Shown: positions 17,564 through 27,026, numbered from the stretch's first letter. The stretch: DNA of 64,000 nucleotides from Chlamydiales bacterium STE3 (GCA_011125455.1 VKHO01000058.1:106020-170019), one strand, 5' to 3'. Numbers and translations are program-made. Notes: a model not told the origin generated them from the letters alone.

Positions 17564-19558
17564 ATGATCAGACTAATTTTACATCATAACAACAGTGTCA
17601 GGGCCTATCTTTTTACAAAAAGCTCCATTATCATTGGAGAAGGAGAGCCGAATGTCGTAGATATTTCTTTAAACGGCCTCGGCTTCCATCAAAACCATCT
17701 TAGAATTTACTTAAAAGAAAGCTATTTTTACATTTCTAATCAAGCTAACGACCCTTTTATTACTTTAAATGGCGCTCCTTTTAGGAAGAAAAAATTAAAA
17801 GCCAAAGACACCATTCAAATCAAAAAAACAACAATTCTTGTTGAAGAACTCGTTGTTAGCAACGCTTTTATCGAAGAGCTTATCGGTGAAAAAAGTGCGC
17901 CCCTTTGCGATCAAAATTTTGAATCGATCCAAGAAGAAATCTGCGACTTCCCTGATGCCGAAATTCTCTCCAAAGAAGAAGACCTTGAAGGCTGGTTTCC
18001 TTCAGACTTGACTGATCTGCAAAATGAGAATTTAAAAAATTTAGAAGAAAAAAAAGGTGTGAGAAATTCCCATGCTAGCGATTTAAACGAAGAGCAAGAA
18101 GAGGTCCCTAAATCTGAAGCCAAAAGCTCTTTTTTCTCTTTGAGGAAGCTAAAGTGGTTTGCCATTTCTGCTGTTTTGATGGCTGTTATCGCTAGTGCGG
18201 TTGGCATTGAAACCTATCTCCGTGCCGCTAGTAAAAGCGGCATTGAAGAAGCGAAGGCCGCTGAAAGCTTATCCGATCTTTCTATGGCTTTAGCCTACGC
18301 TAAAATTTTTCATATTACACCTCCGAAACAGAATTTTTCAGACCCTGAATTTCTCAAAAGCACTTTAAATACCTTACTACCATCAAACTCATCTTCAAGC
18401 GGAACAATTGACACACAAGGACAGTTCAGCAATTGCTCTTACCTCTTCCGATTTTATTCTGAACAAGACTTGTCAAGGTTTTTAATCATTGCTCAACCGG
18501 CTCCTTCGTTATCTCAGTGGCTTTTCCCCAAAGATGCCATTTTAATCGATTCTTCATTGATGGATTTGCGCAAAATCTCCGATTTAAAAATCATCAATGG
18601 CCTTTTAGCTTCTGCAAAGCCCTTCGAAGGCCACAACGCAAGAGAATTATTGGAAACAATCAAGCGATTGAAAGTTTTCCCTCTCAATCAACTCGCAAAA
18701 ATTTCCAAAAAAAGAGAGTTTGCTCCACCACGTATCATTAAGTATCTCAGGCCTGGCGCAGAAAATTTGATCTACAATGCTCCTCGCTATTTCCTTTTTG
18801 GTGCCCCTTTAATAAAAAAACTGACCCAGCAAGATTTAAGCCCTCTTTCCCAGCAATCTTCTCTGGCTTTAACCAGTGAACTTGAGCGCTATGCGACTTT
18901 CGAAAACCTTGTTTTTTACACTATAGAAGGGCTGCAAGTTGCTAACAAAATTCATAAAACCTTAGTCTCCATCGCCCCCACAAATCATTTCCTCACTGGC
19001 TGCTTACTCCTCTCCCCTACTGAAGAAATCTTGACAAGCCGTCTAGTGATTGAGGTGGAGCACAATCTGCTAAATCCTCCTGCAAAAGGTAATTTAGAGG
19101 TGAAGGAAATTGCTCAACTTGATCGTGCTCTTGTTCCGCAACCTTTTTCTTATCTTATTAGCAAAAAGCTTGAAAGCTTTCGAACTGCCAGCCTTGAAAC
19201 TTTAATGCCTCTGATTAGGCAGATGGCTGAAATCTTGGAAGAGGGTCTTCAAAAAGGTGATCCTGAGATTAAGACGGAACTATATTTTTTATTAGATCGC
19301 TATCAAACAACTAAGCAAGAACAAAAGCAAAAACTTCAGTTTCTTATTCAACAGATGGAAGTCGAACACCCACAAATAAATAATTTAGAACTGTACCAGC
19401 TGCTGAAAAACAACCAGCTAGAGAACTGGTTCGACTTTCGCGTTAAGAGCCAACAACAACTCAATCTTTTAATCCCCTCACCCCTTTTTCAAACAACTCC
19501 TAGTCCTTCTCCCCCCTTAAGCCAAAGCTCTTGTTATAAACTTGACAGTGGGCATTAA
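17564..19558 (+). CDS. FHA-domain single-pass membrane protein (CdsD/YscD-like architecture)
   Basis: 664 residues. The first 95 match a forkhead-associated fold (IIIGEGEPNVVDISLNGLG, then HLRIYL and FITLNGAPF), a phosphothreonine-binding or YscD-type cytosolic domain. The usual Arg of the phosphothreonine-binding GR motif is not evident. An acidic linker (100-190) precedes one membrane segment at about 198-214, after a basic KLKW. The following 440 residues would be periplasmic and end in a Ser/Pro-rich tail. This layout recalls the type III secretion inner-ring protein CdsD/YscD, but I see no certain BON repeats and no secretion genes nearby. Unassigned otherwise. Confidence 0.6.
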   Translation: MIRLILHHNNSVRAYLFTKSSIIIGEGEPNVVDISLNGLGFHQNHLRIYLKESYFYISNQANDPFITLNGAPFRKKKLKAKDTIQIKKTTILVEELVVSNAFIEELIGEKSAPLCDQNFESIQEEICDFPDAEILSKEEDLEGWFPSDLTDLQNENLKNLEEKKGVRNSHASDLNEEQEEVPKSEAKSSFFSLRKLKWFAISAVLMAVIASAVGIETYLRAASKSGIEEAKAAESLSDLSMALAYAKIFHITPPKQNFSDPEFLKSTLNTLLPSNSSSSGTIDTQGQFSNCSYLFRFYSEQDLSRFLIIAQPAPSLSQWLFPKDAILIDSSLMDLRKISDLKIINGLLASAKPFEGHNARELLETIKRLKVFPLNQLAKISKKREFAPPRIIKYLRPGAENLIYNAPRYFLFGAPLIKKLTQQDLSPLSQQSSLALTSELERYATFENLVFYTIEGLQVANKIHKTLVSIAPTNHFLTGCLLLSPTEEILTSRLVIEVEHNLLNPPAKGNLEVKEIAQLDRALVPQPFSYLISKKLESFRTASLETLMPLIRQMAEILEEGLQKGDPEIKTELYFLLDRYQTTKQEQKQKLQFLIQQMEVEHPQINNLELYQLLKNNQLENWFDFRVKSQQQLNLLIPSPLFQTTPSPSPPLSQSSCYKLDSGH

Positions 19559-19713
19559 CTTACCCTATGATCTCGAGTGGTTTTCTTTTTTATTTTATAA
19601 AGCAATACACTATTTTCAAAATTGCTGTTTCTTTGACGTATCTAGGTTAGTACACTCATTTTTACTAAAAAATGAGACCGCAAAGACAATCAACAGTCAA
19701 AATATAGGTAACA

Positions 19714-21165
19714 ATGGACATTACAATTCCGCCTGGCGTATTTGATATTCTCCCTAACAACTCAAAAGAGCAATGGAAAAGCTCCTATTTGTGGAATCAC
19801 CTTGAACATCATTTACGAGATCTTGCTAATGCCTATGGGTTTCAAGAAATCCGCACACCTATTTTCGAAAAAACAGAGCTATTTAGCCGAGGAGTCGGCG
19901 AAACCTCTGACATCGTGACGAAAGAAATGTATACATTTACAGATAAAGGCAATCGCTCCCTCACTCTTAGACCAGAAGGAACAGCCTCTGTTATGCGTGC
20001 ATTTATGGATAATCAACTTAGCCAACACGGCCCCATCCACAAATTTTTCTACATCTGCCCTATGTTCCGCTATGAAAGAGCCCAGGCAGGCCGCTTTCGA
20101 CAGCATCACCAATTTGGCGTTGAGGTGATAGGAATCAGCGCGCCTCAACAGGATGCGGAGATTATCGACCTCGCTTTTTCAATTTTTAAACATTTAGGAC
20201 TAAAAAATCTCGAAGTTTCTTTGAATTCTATTGGAGACCAAGAGTCTCGAGCTCTTTACCACCAAGCTTTAAAAAATTATTTAAAAACCCACTTTAATGA
20301 GCTCTCTAAAGAAAGTCAAATCCGCTTTGAAAAAAATCCTCTACGCATCTTGGATTCAAAAGATCTATCCGACAAAGCAATTGTTGCGAATGCACCCATT
20401 ATTCTCGATTTTTTAAATAAAGAGAGTAAGGCACATTTTGAAGCCGTTCAAAAAGCATTAGGCCAATTAAGCATTCCGTTTAAAATCAACCCCCTCCTTG
20501 TAAGAGGCCTTGACTACTACAATAAGACGGTTTTTGAAGTGGTTTCAGGAGATTTAGGATCACAAAATAGTATCTGTGGGGGAGGCCGCTATGATGGCCT
20601 TCTAAAATCACTGGGGGGCCCAGATTTACCAACAATAGGATTTGGGCTTGGCTTAGAAAGACTTTTACAAGTGATGTTAGCTCAAAAGGTACAATTACCC
20701 TCTGCTCCTTGCTCTTCTTTATACTTTATCCCACTCGGTGAAAAAGCAAAAGAAGCTTGTTTTCACATTATGCACGAACTTCGCGATGCCGGTATTCCCA
20801 CTCAGATGGAGCTTGGAGATCGCAAACTCAATAAAGCGATGAGCTACGCTCATCAAATTGGCGCCCGTTATGTAGCTGTTGTAGGAGATAATGAACTTGA
20901 AACTGGCGAGATTGAATTAAAGGAGATGGCGACAGGAAATAAAATCAAAGCCCCCCTATTTTATTTAAAACGTATTTTCACTGTTGAAGAGAGCACATCG
21001 CAATTTCTTAAATTGTGGCAGGAAATGACAAAACCTTTTGAAAAGGCAGAAGAGGCCGAGTTTTTCATGAAAAAGCTTTCTCAAAACATTGCCCAAACCT
21101 CTGAACTTAACACAAAACTTAAGGAAGCTTTAAACAACATGCAATCTATGCTAGGAGAAGTGTAA
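19714..21165 (+). CDS. hisS: Histidyl-tRNA synthetase HisRS, with C-terminal extension
   Basis: A class II synthetase. Visible motifs are the TLRPEGTASVMRAF motif 2 region, the histidine motif LVRGLDYYNKTVFE and the motif 3 region IGFGLGLERLL. The anticodon-binding domain (about 335-420) follows. At 483 residues it is about 50-60 longer than most bacterial HisRS; the excess is a charged helical tail after residue 425 (ending in SELNTKLKEALNNMQ), probably a coiled coil. The ATG at 19714 opens the usual IPPGVFDILP start. It is followed 6 bases later by aspS, as in C. trachomatis. Confidence 0.95.
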   Translation: MDITIPPGVFDILPNNSKEQWKSSYLWNHLEHHLRDLANAYGFQEIRTPIFEKTELFSRGVGETSDIVTKEMYTFTDKGNRSLTLRPEGTASVMRAFMDNQLSQHGPIHKFFYICPMFRYERAQAGRFRQHHQFGVEVIGISAPQQDAEIIDLAFSIFKHLGLKNLEVSLNSIGDQESRALYHQALKNYLKTHFNELSKESQIRFEKNPLRILDSKDLSDKAIVANAPIILDFLNKESKAHFEAVQKALGQLSIPFKINPLLVRGLDYYNKTVFEVVSGDLGSQNSICGGGRYDGLLKSLGGPDLPTIGFGLGLERLLQVMLAQKVQLPSAPCSSLYFIPLGEKAKEACFHIMHELRDAGIPTQMELGDRKLNKAMSYAHQIGARYVAVVGDNELETGEIELKEMATGNKIKAPLFYLKRIFTVEESTSQFLKLWQEMTKPFEKAEEAEFFMKKLSQNIAQTSELNTKLKEALNNMQSMLGEV

Positions 21166-21171
21166 AAGACT

Positions 21172-22959
21172 ATGTTTGATTTCTCAAGAACTCATACCTG
21201 CGGTGATCTTAAAAAAAGCGATATAGGGAAAAAAGTAACCCTCTCTGGCTGGGTCCATCGCAGACGCGACCATGGCGGCCTGATTTTTATAGATCTTAGA
21301 GATCGTTACGGGTTAACACAGCTAGTATTTGACCCCCAAAAAAATTCTAAAAATCACCACATTGCAGAAACTTTGCGCTCAGAATGGTCGATTTCCATCA
21401 AGGGTGAAGTTATTCCGCGGATTGAAGCAATGGTAAATCCCAAGTTACCTACTGGTGAAATCGAAATTGCGGTTGATGAACTTGAAGTGCTTTCTAAAGC
21501 TAAAACTCCCCCATTTTCTATTTGCGACGAAACAATTGAAGTCCATGAAGATTTACGCTTAAAATACCGCTACTTAGATATCAGAAGAGGGGATGTTGCC
21601 AAGAATTTAATTTTAAGACACAAAGCAATGATGGCATCGCGAGCCTATCTTGATAAGAGCCATTTTGTTGAAATCAATACCCCTATTCTCGGCAAGTCAA
21701 CTCCTGAGGGTGCAAGAGACTACTTAGTCCCCGCGCGGCTTCATTCAGGAGCATTTTACGCTCTTCCTCAGTCACCTCAGCTATTTAAACAGCTTTTGAT
21801 GGTAGCAGGCATGGATCGCTATTTTCAATTTGCAACCTGCTTTCGCGATGAAGACCTTCGCTCAGATCGACAACCAGAATTCACCCAAATCGACATAGAA
21901 ATGAGTTATGCTAATCCTGCATTGCTATTTCCCATCGTCGAAGGCCTCATTTCAGCCATTTTTAAAGCCTGTCTTAATGTGGAAATTCCCTCATCCTTTA
22001 AAAGGATCACTTACCAAGAAAGTATGGCAAGATTCGGTACCGATAAACCTGATCTACGCTTTTCAATGGAGCTAAAAGAACTTAGCAGAATTGTCAAAGA
22101 CTCTTCTTTCTCAGTATTTTTGGAGCAACTTGGATTAGGGGGAATTGTCAAAGGACTGTGCGTAAAAGGTGGCGCTGACATTTCCAGGAAAGGCATCGAA
22201 GATTACACGCAATTTGTCAATCGTTTAGGCATTAACGGTTTAGCTTGGATGCGTTACCAACAGCAAGCTCTATCCTCAAACATTGTTAAATTTTTCAGTG
22301 CCGAACAACAAAAGAAACTCATTGAAACGCTCAATGTAGAAGAAGGCGATCTTATTTTTATGATTGCTGATGCGCCTCAGAAATGCAACCAAGCGCTCGA
22401 TCACCTCAGAAGGAAAATTGCAAAAGACCGCCATTTGATCGCCTCGAATGCCTATGAATTCTTATGGGTCACCGACTTCCCTCTCTTTGCTTGGAACTAT
22501 GAGGAAAAACGTTTAGAAAGTATGCATCACCCTTTCACATCTCCTCATTTTGAAGATCTGGACCTCATTGAAAAAGAACCGCTTAAAATGCGTTCCTCCG
22601 GCTATGATCTCGTGCTCAATGGCTATGAAATCGGAGGTGGCTCTCAGAGGATCCACAATAGCGAACTACAAGAAAAAATTTTTAAAGCGCTTAAATTAAC
22701 GGAAGAAGAGATCCACTCTAAATTTGGCTTTTTTGTCGACGCCCTCAAATATGGCACCCCACCCCATCTTGGCATAGCCTTAGGCTTTGACAGAGTGATG
22801 ATGCTCATTGCAAAAACAGAGAACATCCGCGATGTTATTGCATTTCCTAAAACTCAGAAAGGCAGTGACTTAATGATGGAATGCCCTGCTAATGTAGCTA
22901 AAGAGCAACTTAAGGAGTTGAAAATTAAGGTTGAAGATGAGCAATTTTCTTGGACTTAA
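21172..22959 (+). CDS. aspS: Aspartyl-tRNA synthetase (bacterial type)
   Basis: 595 residues, the usual size of bacterial AspRS with a GAD insertion domain. The N-terminal OB fold (SGWVHRRRDHGGLIFIDLRD) binds the anticodon. Motif 2 is CFRDEDLRSDRQPEFTQID and motif 3 is GIALGFDRVMML. The GAD insert spans roughly 290-410. In chlamydiae this enzyme is usually non-discriminating and also loads tRNA-Asn for the GatCAB amidotransferase. Operon with hisS. Confidence 0.96.
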   Translation: MFDFSRTHTCGDLKKSDIGKKVTLSGWVHRRRDHGGLIFIDLRDRYGLTQLVFDPQKNSKNHHIAETLRSEWSISIKGEVIPRIEAMVNPKLPTGEIEIAVDELEVLSKAKTPPFSICDETIEVHEDLRLKYRYLDIRRGDVAKNLILRHKAMMASRAYLDKSHFVEINTPILGKSTPEGARDYLVPARLHSGAFYALPQSPQLFKQLLMVAGMDRYFQFATCFRDEDLRSDRQPEFTQIDIEMSYANPALLFPIVEGLISAIFKACLNVEIPSSFKRITYQESMARFGTDKPDLRFSMELKELSRIVKDSSFSVFLEQLGLGGIVKGLCVKGGADISRKGIEDYTQFVNRLGINGLAWMRYQQQALSSNIVKFFSAEQQKKLIETLNVEEGDLIFMIADAPQKCNQALDHLRRKIAKDRHLIASNAYEFLWVTDFPLFAWNYEEKRLESMHHPFTSPHFEDLDLIEKEPLKMRSSGYDLVLNGYEIGGGSQRIHNSELQEKIFKALKLTEEEIHSKFGFFVDALKYGTPPHLGIALGFDRVMMLIAKTENIRDVIAFPKTQKGSDLMMECPANVAKEQLKELKIKVEDEQFSWT

Positions 22960-23022
22960 ATCTTGCTAATCGACAAGATAAATAGAACCAAGTTAAAAAA
23001 CTCTTTAGGAGGGTTATATTTT

Positions 23023-23874
23023 ATGTTTACCTTTCATCGCTTGTGCTTTCAAGCTAGCCTAGCTATAGCAGTGAGCTGTGGATCTTTTTGCGCTGCTGAA
23101 GGGACTCAATCTCCTCAAGGGCAAGCAGAAACAACTCAAGCAGCTGAACCAGATATTAAGAAGCTCTCAGAAGCTTTTGGTCATTTTATTGGCCGTAATC
23201 TTAAATCATCAGGTTTAAATTTTGACATTGACAGTTTTATTCTTGGTATAAGAAATGGCGAAAGTGATAAGCCTTCACCCATGTCAGATAAAGAATACGA
23301 ACGTCAAATGATGCTGTTGCAAGAAAAAGCATTCAAGCGTCTTGCTGATGAAAACTTAAAAGCAGCAGAGGATTTTCTAAAACAAAATGCTACTGCTCAG
23401 GATGTTAAGGAAATTACTCCGAGCAAACTGCAATATACCATCCTGGAAGAGGGTCATGGCCCAGCCGTCACAGAGCACTCTTCTCCAAAAATCCATTATG
23501 TAGGAAAGTATCTCGATGGAACTTCTTTTGGCAACTCTAGAGACACAGGTGGCCCCATCACTATTCCTCTAGACCAAACCATCCCAGGCTTTAGCCAAGG
23601 ACTCATCGGTATGAAAGAAGGGGAAAAGCGAAAACTTTTTGTTCACCCTGACTTAGGCTATGGCAAAACTGGACACCTGCCACCCAACTCGCTACTCATC
23701 TTCGAAGTCGAAGTGTTAGAAGCAACTTCTTCTGATAAAGCAGGCGCGGATTTGGACGAAGATGATCTTTCCGAAATCTATGGTAATGAATCCAAAGATC
23801 AGGATGATGATGAAGATGACGAAGATGATGAAGACGCTTCATCTCAAGACTCAAAAGCATCAAAAAAATCATGA
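23023..23874 (+). CDS. mip: Mip-like FKBP-type peptidyl-prolyl cis-trans isomerase
   Basis: A secreted 283-residue protein. The ATG at 23023 is chosen because AGGAGGG lies at 23007-23013; a longer frame from 22963 would bury the signal peptide. Domains: signal peptide 1-25 (ending CAAEG), dimerisation helices with EAFGHFIGRNLKSSG and the long helix near 85-130, then an FKBP domain (PKIHYVGKYLDGTSFGNS, GFSQGLIGMKEGEKRKLFVHPDLGYG). It ends in an acidic tail of about 45 residues dominated by Asp/Glu, longer than in most Mip proteins. Chlamydial Mip is surface-exposed and linked to infectivity. Confidence 0.94.
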   Translation: MFTFHRLCFQASLAIAVSCGSFCAAEGTQSPQGQAETTQAAEPDIKKLSEAFGHFIGRNLKSSGLNFDIDSFILGIRNGESDKPSPMSDKEYERQMMLLQEKAFKRLADENLKAAEDFLKQNATAQDVKEITPSKLQYTILEEGHGPAVTEHSSPKIHYVGKYLDGTSFGNSRDTGGPITIPLDQTIPGFSQGLIGMKEGEKRKLFVHPDLGYGKTGHLPPNSLLIFEVEVLEATSSDKAGADLDEDDLSEIYGNESKDQDDDEDDEDDEDASSQDSKASKKS

Positions 23875-23880
23875 CTTTTA

Positions 23881-23902
23881 AGGAGAAGGAACCCCTTCTC
23901 CT
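23881..23902 (+). terminator. Hairpin after mip
   Basis: AGGAGAAGG at 23881-23889 pairs perfectly with CCTTCTCCT at 23894-23902 around AACC. It starts eight bases after the mip stop codon. A C-run instead of a U-run follows, so it may protect the mRNA end rather than stop transcription; trmL starts 31 bases further on. Confidence 0.5.
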
Positions 23903-23932
23903 CCCCCACATTCTTAAGTATTTTCTCCCATC

Positions 23933-24382
23933 ATGAAAATCATTCTTTATCAACCCCAAATTCCTCAAAACACTGGAAATATCATCAGAACATGCGCAGT
24001 AACGGGCACAGAACTCATTTTAGTAAGGCCCTTAGGCTTTAGCATCGCAGATCGATGGCTGAAAAGGGCTGGCTTAGATTATTTTGAAAATGTTCCTTTC
24101 CAAGTGATTGACAGCCTTGAACATTACCTCCAAACGACAAACTTAAATTTTTATTTTTTTTCCAGTAAAGCATCCAAAATTTATACAGAAACCTCTTTTA
24201 CAAAAGATGACATTCTAATTTTTGGCTCGGAGACAAATGGCTTACCTCTTGAATTTCATAAGAAATGGGATAAACAGTTTTTAAAACTGCCTATGCAGCC
24301 CAACCAACGCTGTCTTAACTTAGCGACAACAGCCGGAATTGCTGTTTACGAAGCCTGGCGTCAGCTAGGATTTTCTACTTAA
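23933..24382 (+). CDS. trmL: tRNA (cytidine/uridine-34 2'-O)-methyltransferase TrmL
   Basis: A small 149-residue SPOUT (SpoU) methyltransferase with a trefoil-knot fold. The start YQPQIPQNTGNIIRTCA, the middle LIFGSETNGLP and the end RCLNLATTAGIAVYEAWRQ are the three signatures of TrmL (YibK/CspR). It modifies the wobble base of leucine tRNAs. Its 3' end overlaps the convergent DUF2905-like gene by 18 bases. It corresponds to spoU (CT540) beside mip. Confidence 0.94.
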   Translation: MKIILYQPQIPQNTGNIIRTCAVTGTELILVRPLGFSIADRWLKRAGLDYFENVPFQVIDSLEHYLQTTNLNFYFFSSKASKIYTETSFTKDDILIFGSETNGLPLEFHKKWDKQFLKLPMQPNQRCLNLATTAGIAVYEAWRQLGFST

Positions 24383-24574
24383 GAAATAAAAAATGATGGA
24401 AAGAATTATGCTAAAGAGAAGGGAAGAGGTTAAGGGGAAGTAAACTTGATAGTGATCCCCTTTTACCATAATATCGCCCGGCAATCTCCCTAAAAAAGGA
24501 ATACTGATTTTGAAGTGAAGCATGATCCCAATGATAATTAGGAAGATCCCAGCGATAATCAGGAATTTAGACAT
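24365..24574 (-). CDS. Small DUF2905-like membrane protein
   Basis: 69 residues: two hydrophobic helices (about 4-22 and 46-65) around the hairpin LGRLPGDIMVKGDHYQVYFP, which I recognise as the core of the DUF2905 family of small bacterial membrane proteins. Function unknown. Its ATG overlaps the trxA stop codon as TAATG, so it is translationally coupled to thioredoxin. The 3' end runs 18 bases into trmL on the other strand. Confidence 0.8.
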   Translation of the reverse strand: MSKFLIIAGIFLIIIGIMLHFKISIPFLGRLPGDIMVKGDHYQVYFPLTSSLLFSIILSIIFYFLSRKS

Positions 24575-24894
24575 TATAGCTTAGAATGGATACGTGCAAG
24601 TAGGGTTTCTTTGTCCTTAACACCTACAAAGCGCTCTACCTCTTGACCATCTTTGAAGATAATTAAAGTAGGAATTGAGGTCACATGAAAATTAGACGTC
24701 GTTTGCTGGGCGCTTTCAATATCTAATTTAGCAATTGCGGCTTTTCCATTTAATTCGCTTGCTAATTCTTCAATAATTGGAGCAATCATGCGACAAGGCC
24801 CGCACCAATCTGCATAAAAGTCGACTAAAGTTACACCGCTGGCAATTTCGGCCTGAAAGTTTTCGTCATTTAAATACTTTATACTTTGCCCCAT
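24574..24894 (-). CDS. trxA: Thioredoxin
   Basis: 106 residues, the standard thioredoxin length. Active site WCGPC with Cys31 and Cys34, then the cis-Pro loop in SIPTLIIFKDG and the conserved C-terminal helix start GVKDKETLLARI. A cytosolic disulfide reductase serving ribonucleotide reductase and oxidised proteins. First gene of a two-gene unit with the DUF2905-like protein; position matches CT539. Confidence 0.97.
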   Translation of the reverse strand: MGQSIKYLNDENFQAEIASGVTLVDFYADWCGPCRMIAPIIEELASELNGKAAIAKLDIESAQQTTSNFHVTSIPTLIIFKDGQEVERFVGVKDKETLLARIHSKL

Positions 24895-25129
24895 CTTTTT
24901 TTCCTCATTGGTTGACTAGTATTTTTGATTATACAAGATAAGCGCTTTTTTAAAAGGAATTTTCCTCTGCGACAATTCTGAATCCCTGCTTGTCACAAGA
25001 GTGCATTTTCAGTTTTAAATATTTTTGAAATAGGCTATCTTATTAAAACTAAAAGACTAATAATACTGAGCTTGAACTCTCCAAAGGCTCACGTTTTTCT
25101 TTAACCTTTTTTTAAAAACGGTTGCAAAC

Positions 25130-26083
25130 ATGACACTCAATCATCCTTATTTCGTTCTGGCATACTATGCATTTAACCCCATCGATAATCCTCGTCAAGA
25201 AGTTCAAGAGCACAAAGAATTTTTAAATCAAATCGATGCAAAAAGCCGCATTTATATTTCTGAGGAAGGCATTAATGGGCAAATGAGCGCTGCAAAAGAA
25301 GATGCTTTAAAATATATTGATTGGCTACGCTCGAAAAAACCCTTCGAAAACATTGATGTCAAAATTCATGGCTGGCATGAGCAAGCCTTTCCGAAGTTAA
25401 CGGTAAAGTATAAAAAACACCTTGTAGCAAGAGACCAAGATGTCGACTTATCCTTAAGAGGGACGCACATGCAAGCTAAGGACTTTAAGAATCTTTTAGA
25501 CCAAGAAGATGAAGAGTACTTACTCCTTGATGTGCGTAATAGCTATGAGTGGAAAGTAGGGCATTTCAAAAATGCTGAACTACCGCCCTGTGAGAATTAC
25601 CGTGAATTTGAGAATTATGCACTCGAATTAAAAAACCGTATCCCATCTGAAAAAACTAAAGTAGTCATGTACTGTACTGGAGGAATCCGCTGCGAACTTT
25701 ATTCAAGTCTCCTCATCAAAAATGGCATTAAAAACGTTTTTCAGCTTGAAGGCGGCGTGATTAAATATGGCCTTGAGCAAGGCAGTAAGCACTGGCAAGG
25801 TAAACTTTTTGTTTTCGACGACCGATTGACTGTCCCAATCAGTGAAGAACCCGCTCCAACCGTTGGCACATGCCACCATTGTGGTAATGGGACAGATACT
25901 TACTATAATTGTGCAAATATGGACTGCAACGATCTTTTTCTATGTTGCACCAGCTGCTTACAAACCTATTCTGGTTGCTGTCAAGATTCCTGCAAAGACT
26001 CTTCTCGTTTAAGGCCTTACCATCACCAAAACCCTCACAAGCCTTTCCGCAAGGCCTACACGTACTTTCAAACAGAAAATTAG
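25130..26083 (+). CDS. trhO: tRNA uridine(34) hydroxylase TrhO (YceA), rhodanese family
   Basis: 317 residues. The N-terminal acylphosphatase-like domain holds ISEEGINGQMS near 41-51. The rhodanese domain contains LLDVRNSYEWKVGHF, and the active-site loop CTGGIRCE starts at Cys182. A Cys-rich C-terminus (CHHCG, CANMDC, CCTSCLQTYSGCC) is typical of the family and may bind zinc. TrhO uses prephenate to make 5-hydroxyuridine at tRNA position 34. It is a single gene in its own orientation, not part of the trxA unit. Confidence 0.92.
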   Translation: MTLNHPYFVLAYYAFNPIDNPRQEVQEHKEFLNQIDAKSRIYISEEGINGQMSAAKEDALKYIDWLRSKKPFENIDVKIHGWHEQAFPKLTVKYKKHLVARDQDVDLSLRGTHMQAKDFKNLLDQEDEEYLLLDVRNSYEWKVGHFKNAELPPCENYREFENYALELKNRIPSEKTKVVMYCTGGIRCELYSSLLIKNGIKNVFQLEGGVIKYGLEQGSKHWQGKLFVFDDRLTVPISEEPAPTVGTCHHCGNGTDTYYNCANMDCNDLFLCCTSCLQTYSGCCQDSCKDSSRLRPYHHQNPHKPFRKAYTYFQTEN

Positions 26084-26198
26084 TACGCAAAAAAAAGCTT
26101 TTTGATTAGGATAAACTAAAGGAACACTCCCGGTAGCTTTTAAAAAATCAAAGTATGGGCAAATTTTTTGCTCTCTCTGCTGACAAAAACTTTAAAGT

Positions 26199-27026
26199 TC
26201 ACTTGGGGTCCATGGCTAAGCGCTTTTCTTTTAGGATACGTAAGATTTCTTTCTTCGTGTCCTCTAAAACCACTGTTAGGCCGGGTTTGGTCCCCTCTTC
26301 GGACAGCTTGAAAGCCTGCATTGTATTGCAGATCCTGCCATCGAGGCGTATTCCAAGGCCCTTAATGCCCACCATATTTCCAAAATCACCAAACATCTCT
26401 AAAGTCATTTCGCAAGCGGTGATGAGAAAAACCACTTTTTTGTTAGGGTTAGCATGAACAATTTCAAAAATCTTTTCCCCTATATAATGGATTGTCGGAA
26501 TAAAAAGGGGGATAGTATTTTTAGGGCAGGCATGCACGCATTTACCGATAAAGCACTGTTGGCAAACAGGGTTATTGGCATCATGGATACAGTCTGCAGT
26601 AAACCGACCGGAGGGACATTCAAATGGTTTATGGCAATAGGAAAAACCCATCACAAAAAGCGTGTTAGGCATTTTTAAATGCTCTTCAAAATGCTCTAAA
26701 GAATCAATCCCGTAAAGAAAAAAATCTCCTTTCCTTCTATAGGGCTTAGTCTGAAAACAAGATTTTAAGTAGCGATAGCCATATTTAAAAGGATGGGTCA
26801 AAATCCCTTTAAGGATAGCCCGTTTATGATCCTTTGCAATAATCCACTTCAAACCTTTCCATTTTAAATGCTTAGCTGTTTCTGGAGTAATACCGGGCAT
26901 TTGAGGTAACGTTTTTAGAACTTTTAAAGGGTGCTTAGCTTCGGCAAGACGCGCTTTCTCCTCCCAAAGTTTCTCTGCTTCTTCCCAATCTTTCTTTTCA
27001 TCCCAAAGCTTTAATTTTGTGTTCAT
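26199..27026 (-). CDS. Unidentified protein with Fe-S-like cysteine cluster
   Basis: 275 residues; I do not recognise a named family with confidence. The N-terminal third is basic and helical. Ten cysteines include a dense set between 131 and 167: Cys131, 137, 146, then Cys155-x2-Cys158-x4-Cys163-x3-Cys167, a spacing that would suit an iron-sulfur cluster. Two more sit at 205 and 233 in otherwise hydrophobic strands (VVFLITACEMTLEMFG and DGRICNTMQAF). The CPSGR motif at 137-141 faintly recalls DUF116 proteins. No signal peptide. It diverges from the SNF2 gene with only 34 bases between starts, so the two share a promoter region. Confidence 0.75.
   Translation of the reverse strand: MNTKLKLWDEKKDWEEAEKLWEEKARLAEAKHPLKVLKTLPQMPGITPETAKHLKWKGLKWIIAKDHKRAILKGILTHPFKYGYRYLKSCFQTKPYRRKGDFFLYGIDSLEHFEEHLKMPNTLFVMGFSYCHKPFECPSGRFTADCIHDANNPVCQQCFIGKCVHACPKNTIPLFIPTIHYIGEKIFEIVHANPNKKVVFLITACEMTLEMFGDFGNMVGIKGLGIRLDGRICNTMQAFKLSEEGTKPGLTVVLEDTKKEILRILKEKRLAMDPK

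Noticed and set aside
23696..23968. 90-codon minus-strand frame rich in Leu/His/Arg
   Set aside because: Antisense of the acidic Asp/Glu tail of mip; composition follows from GAT/GAA codons.
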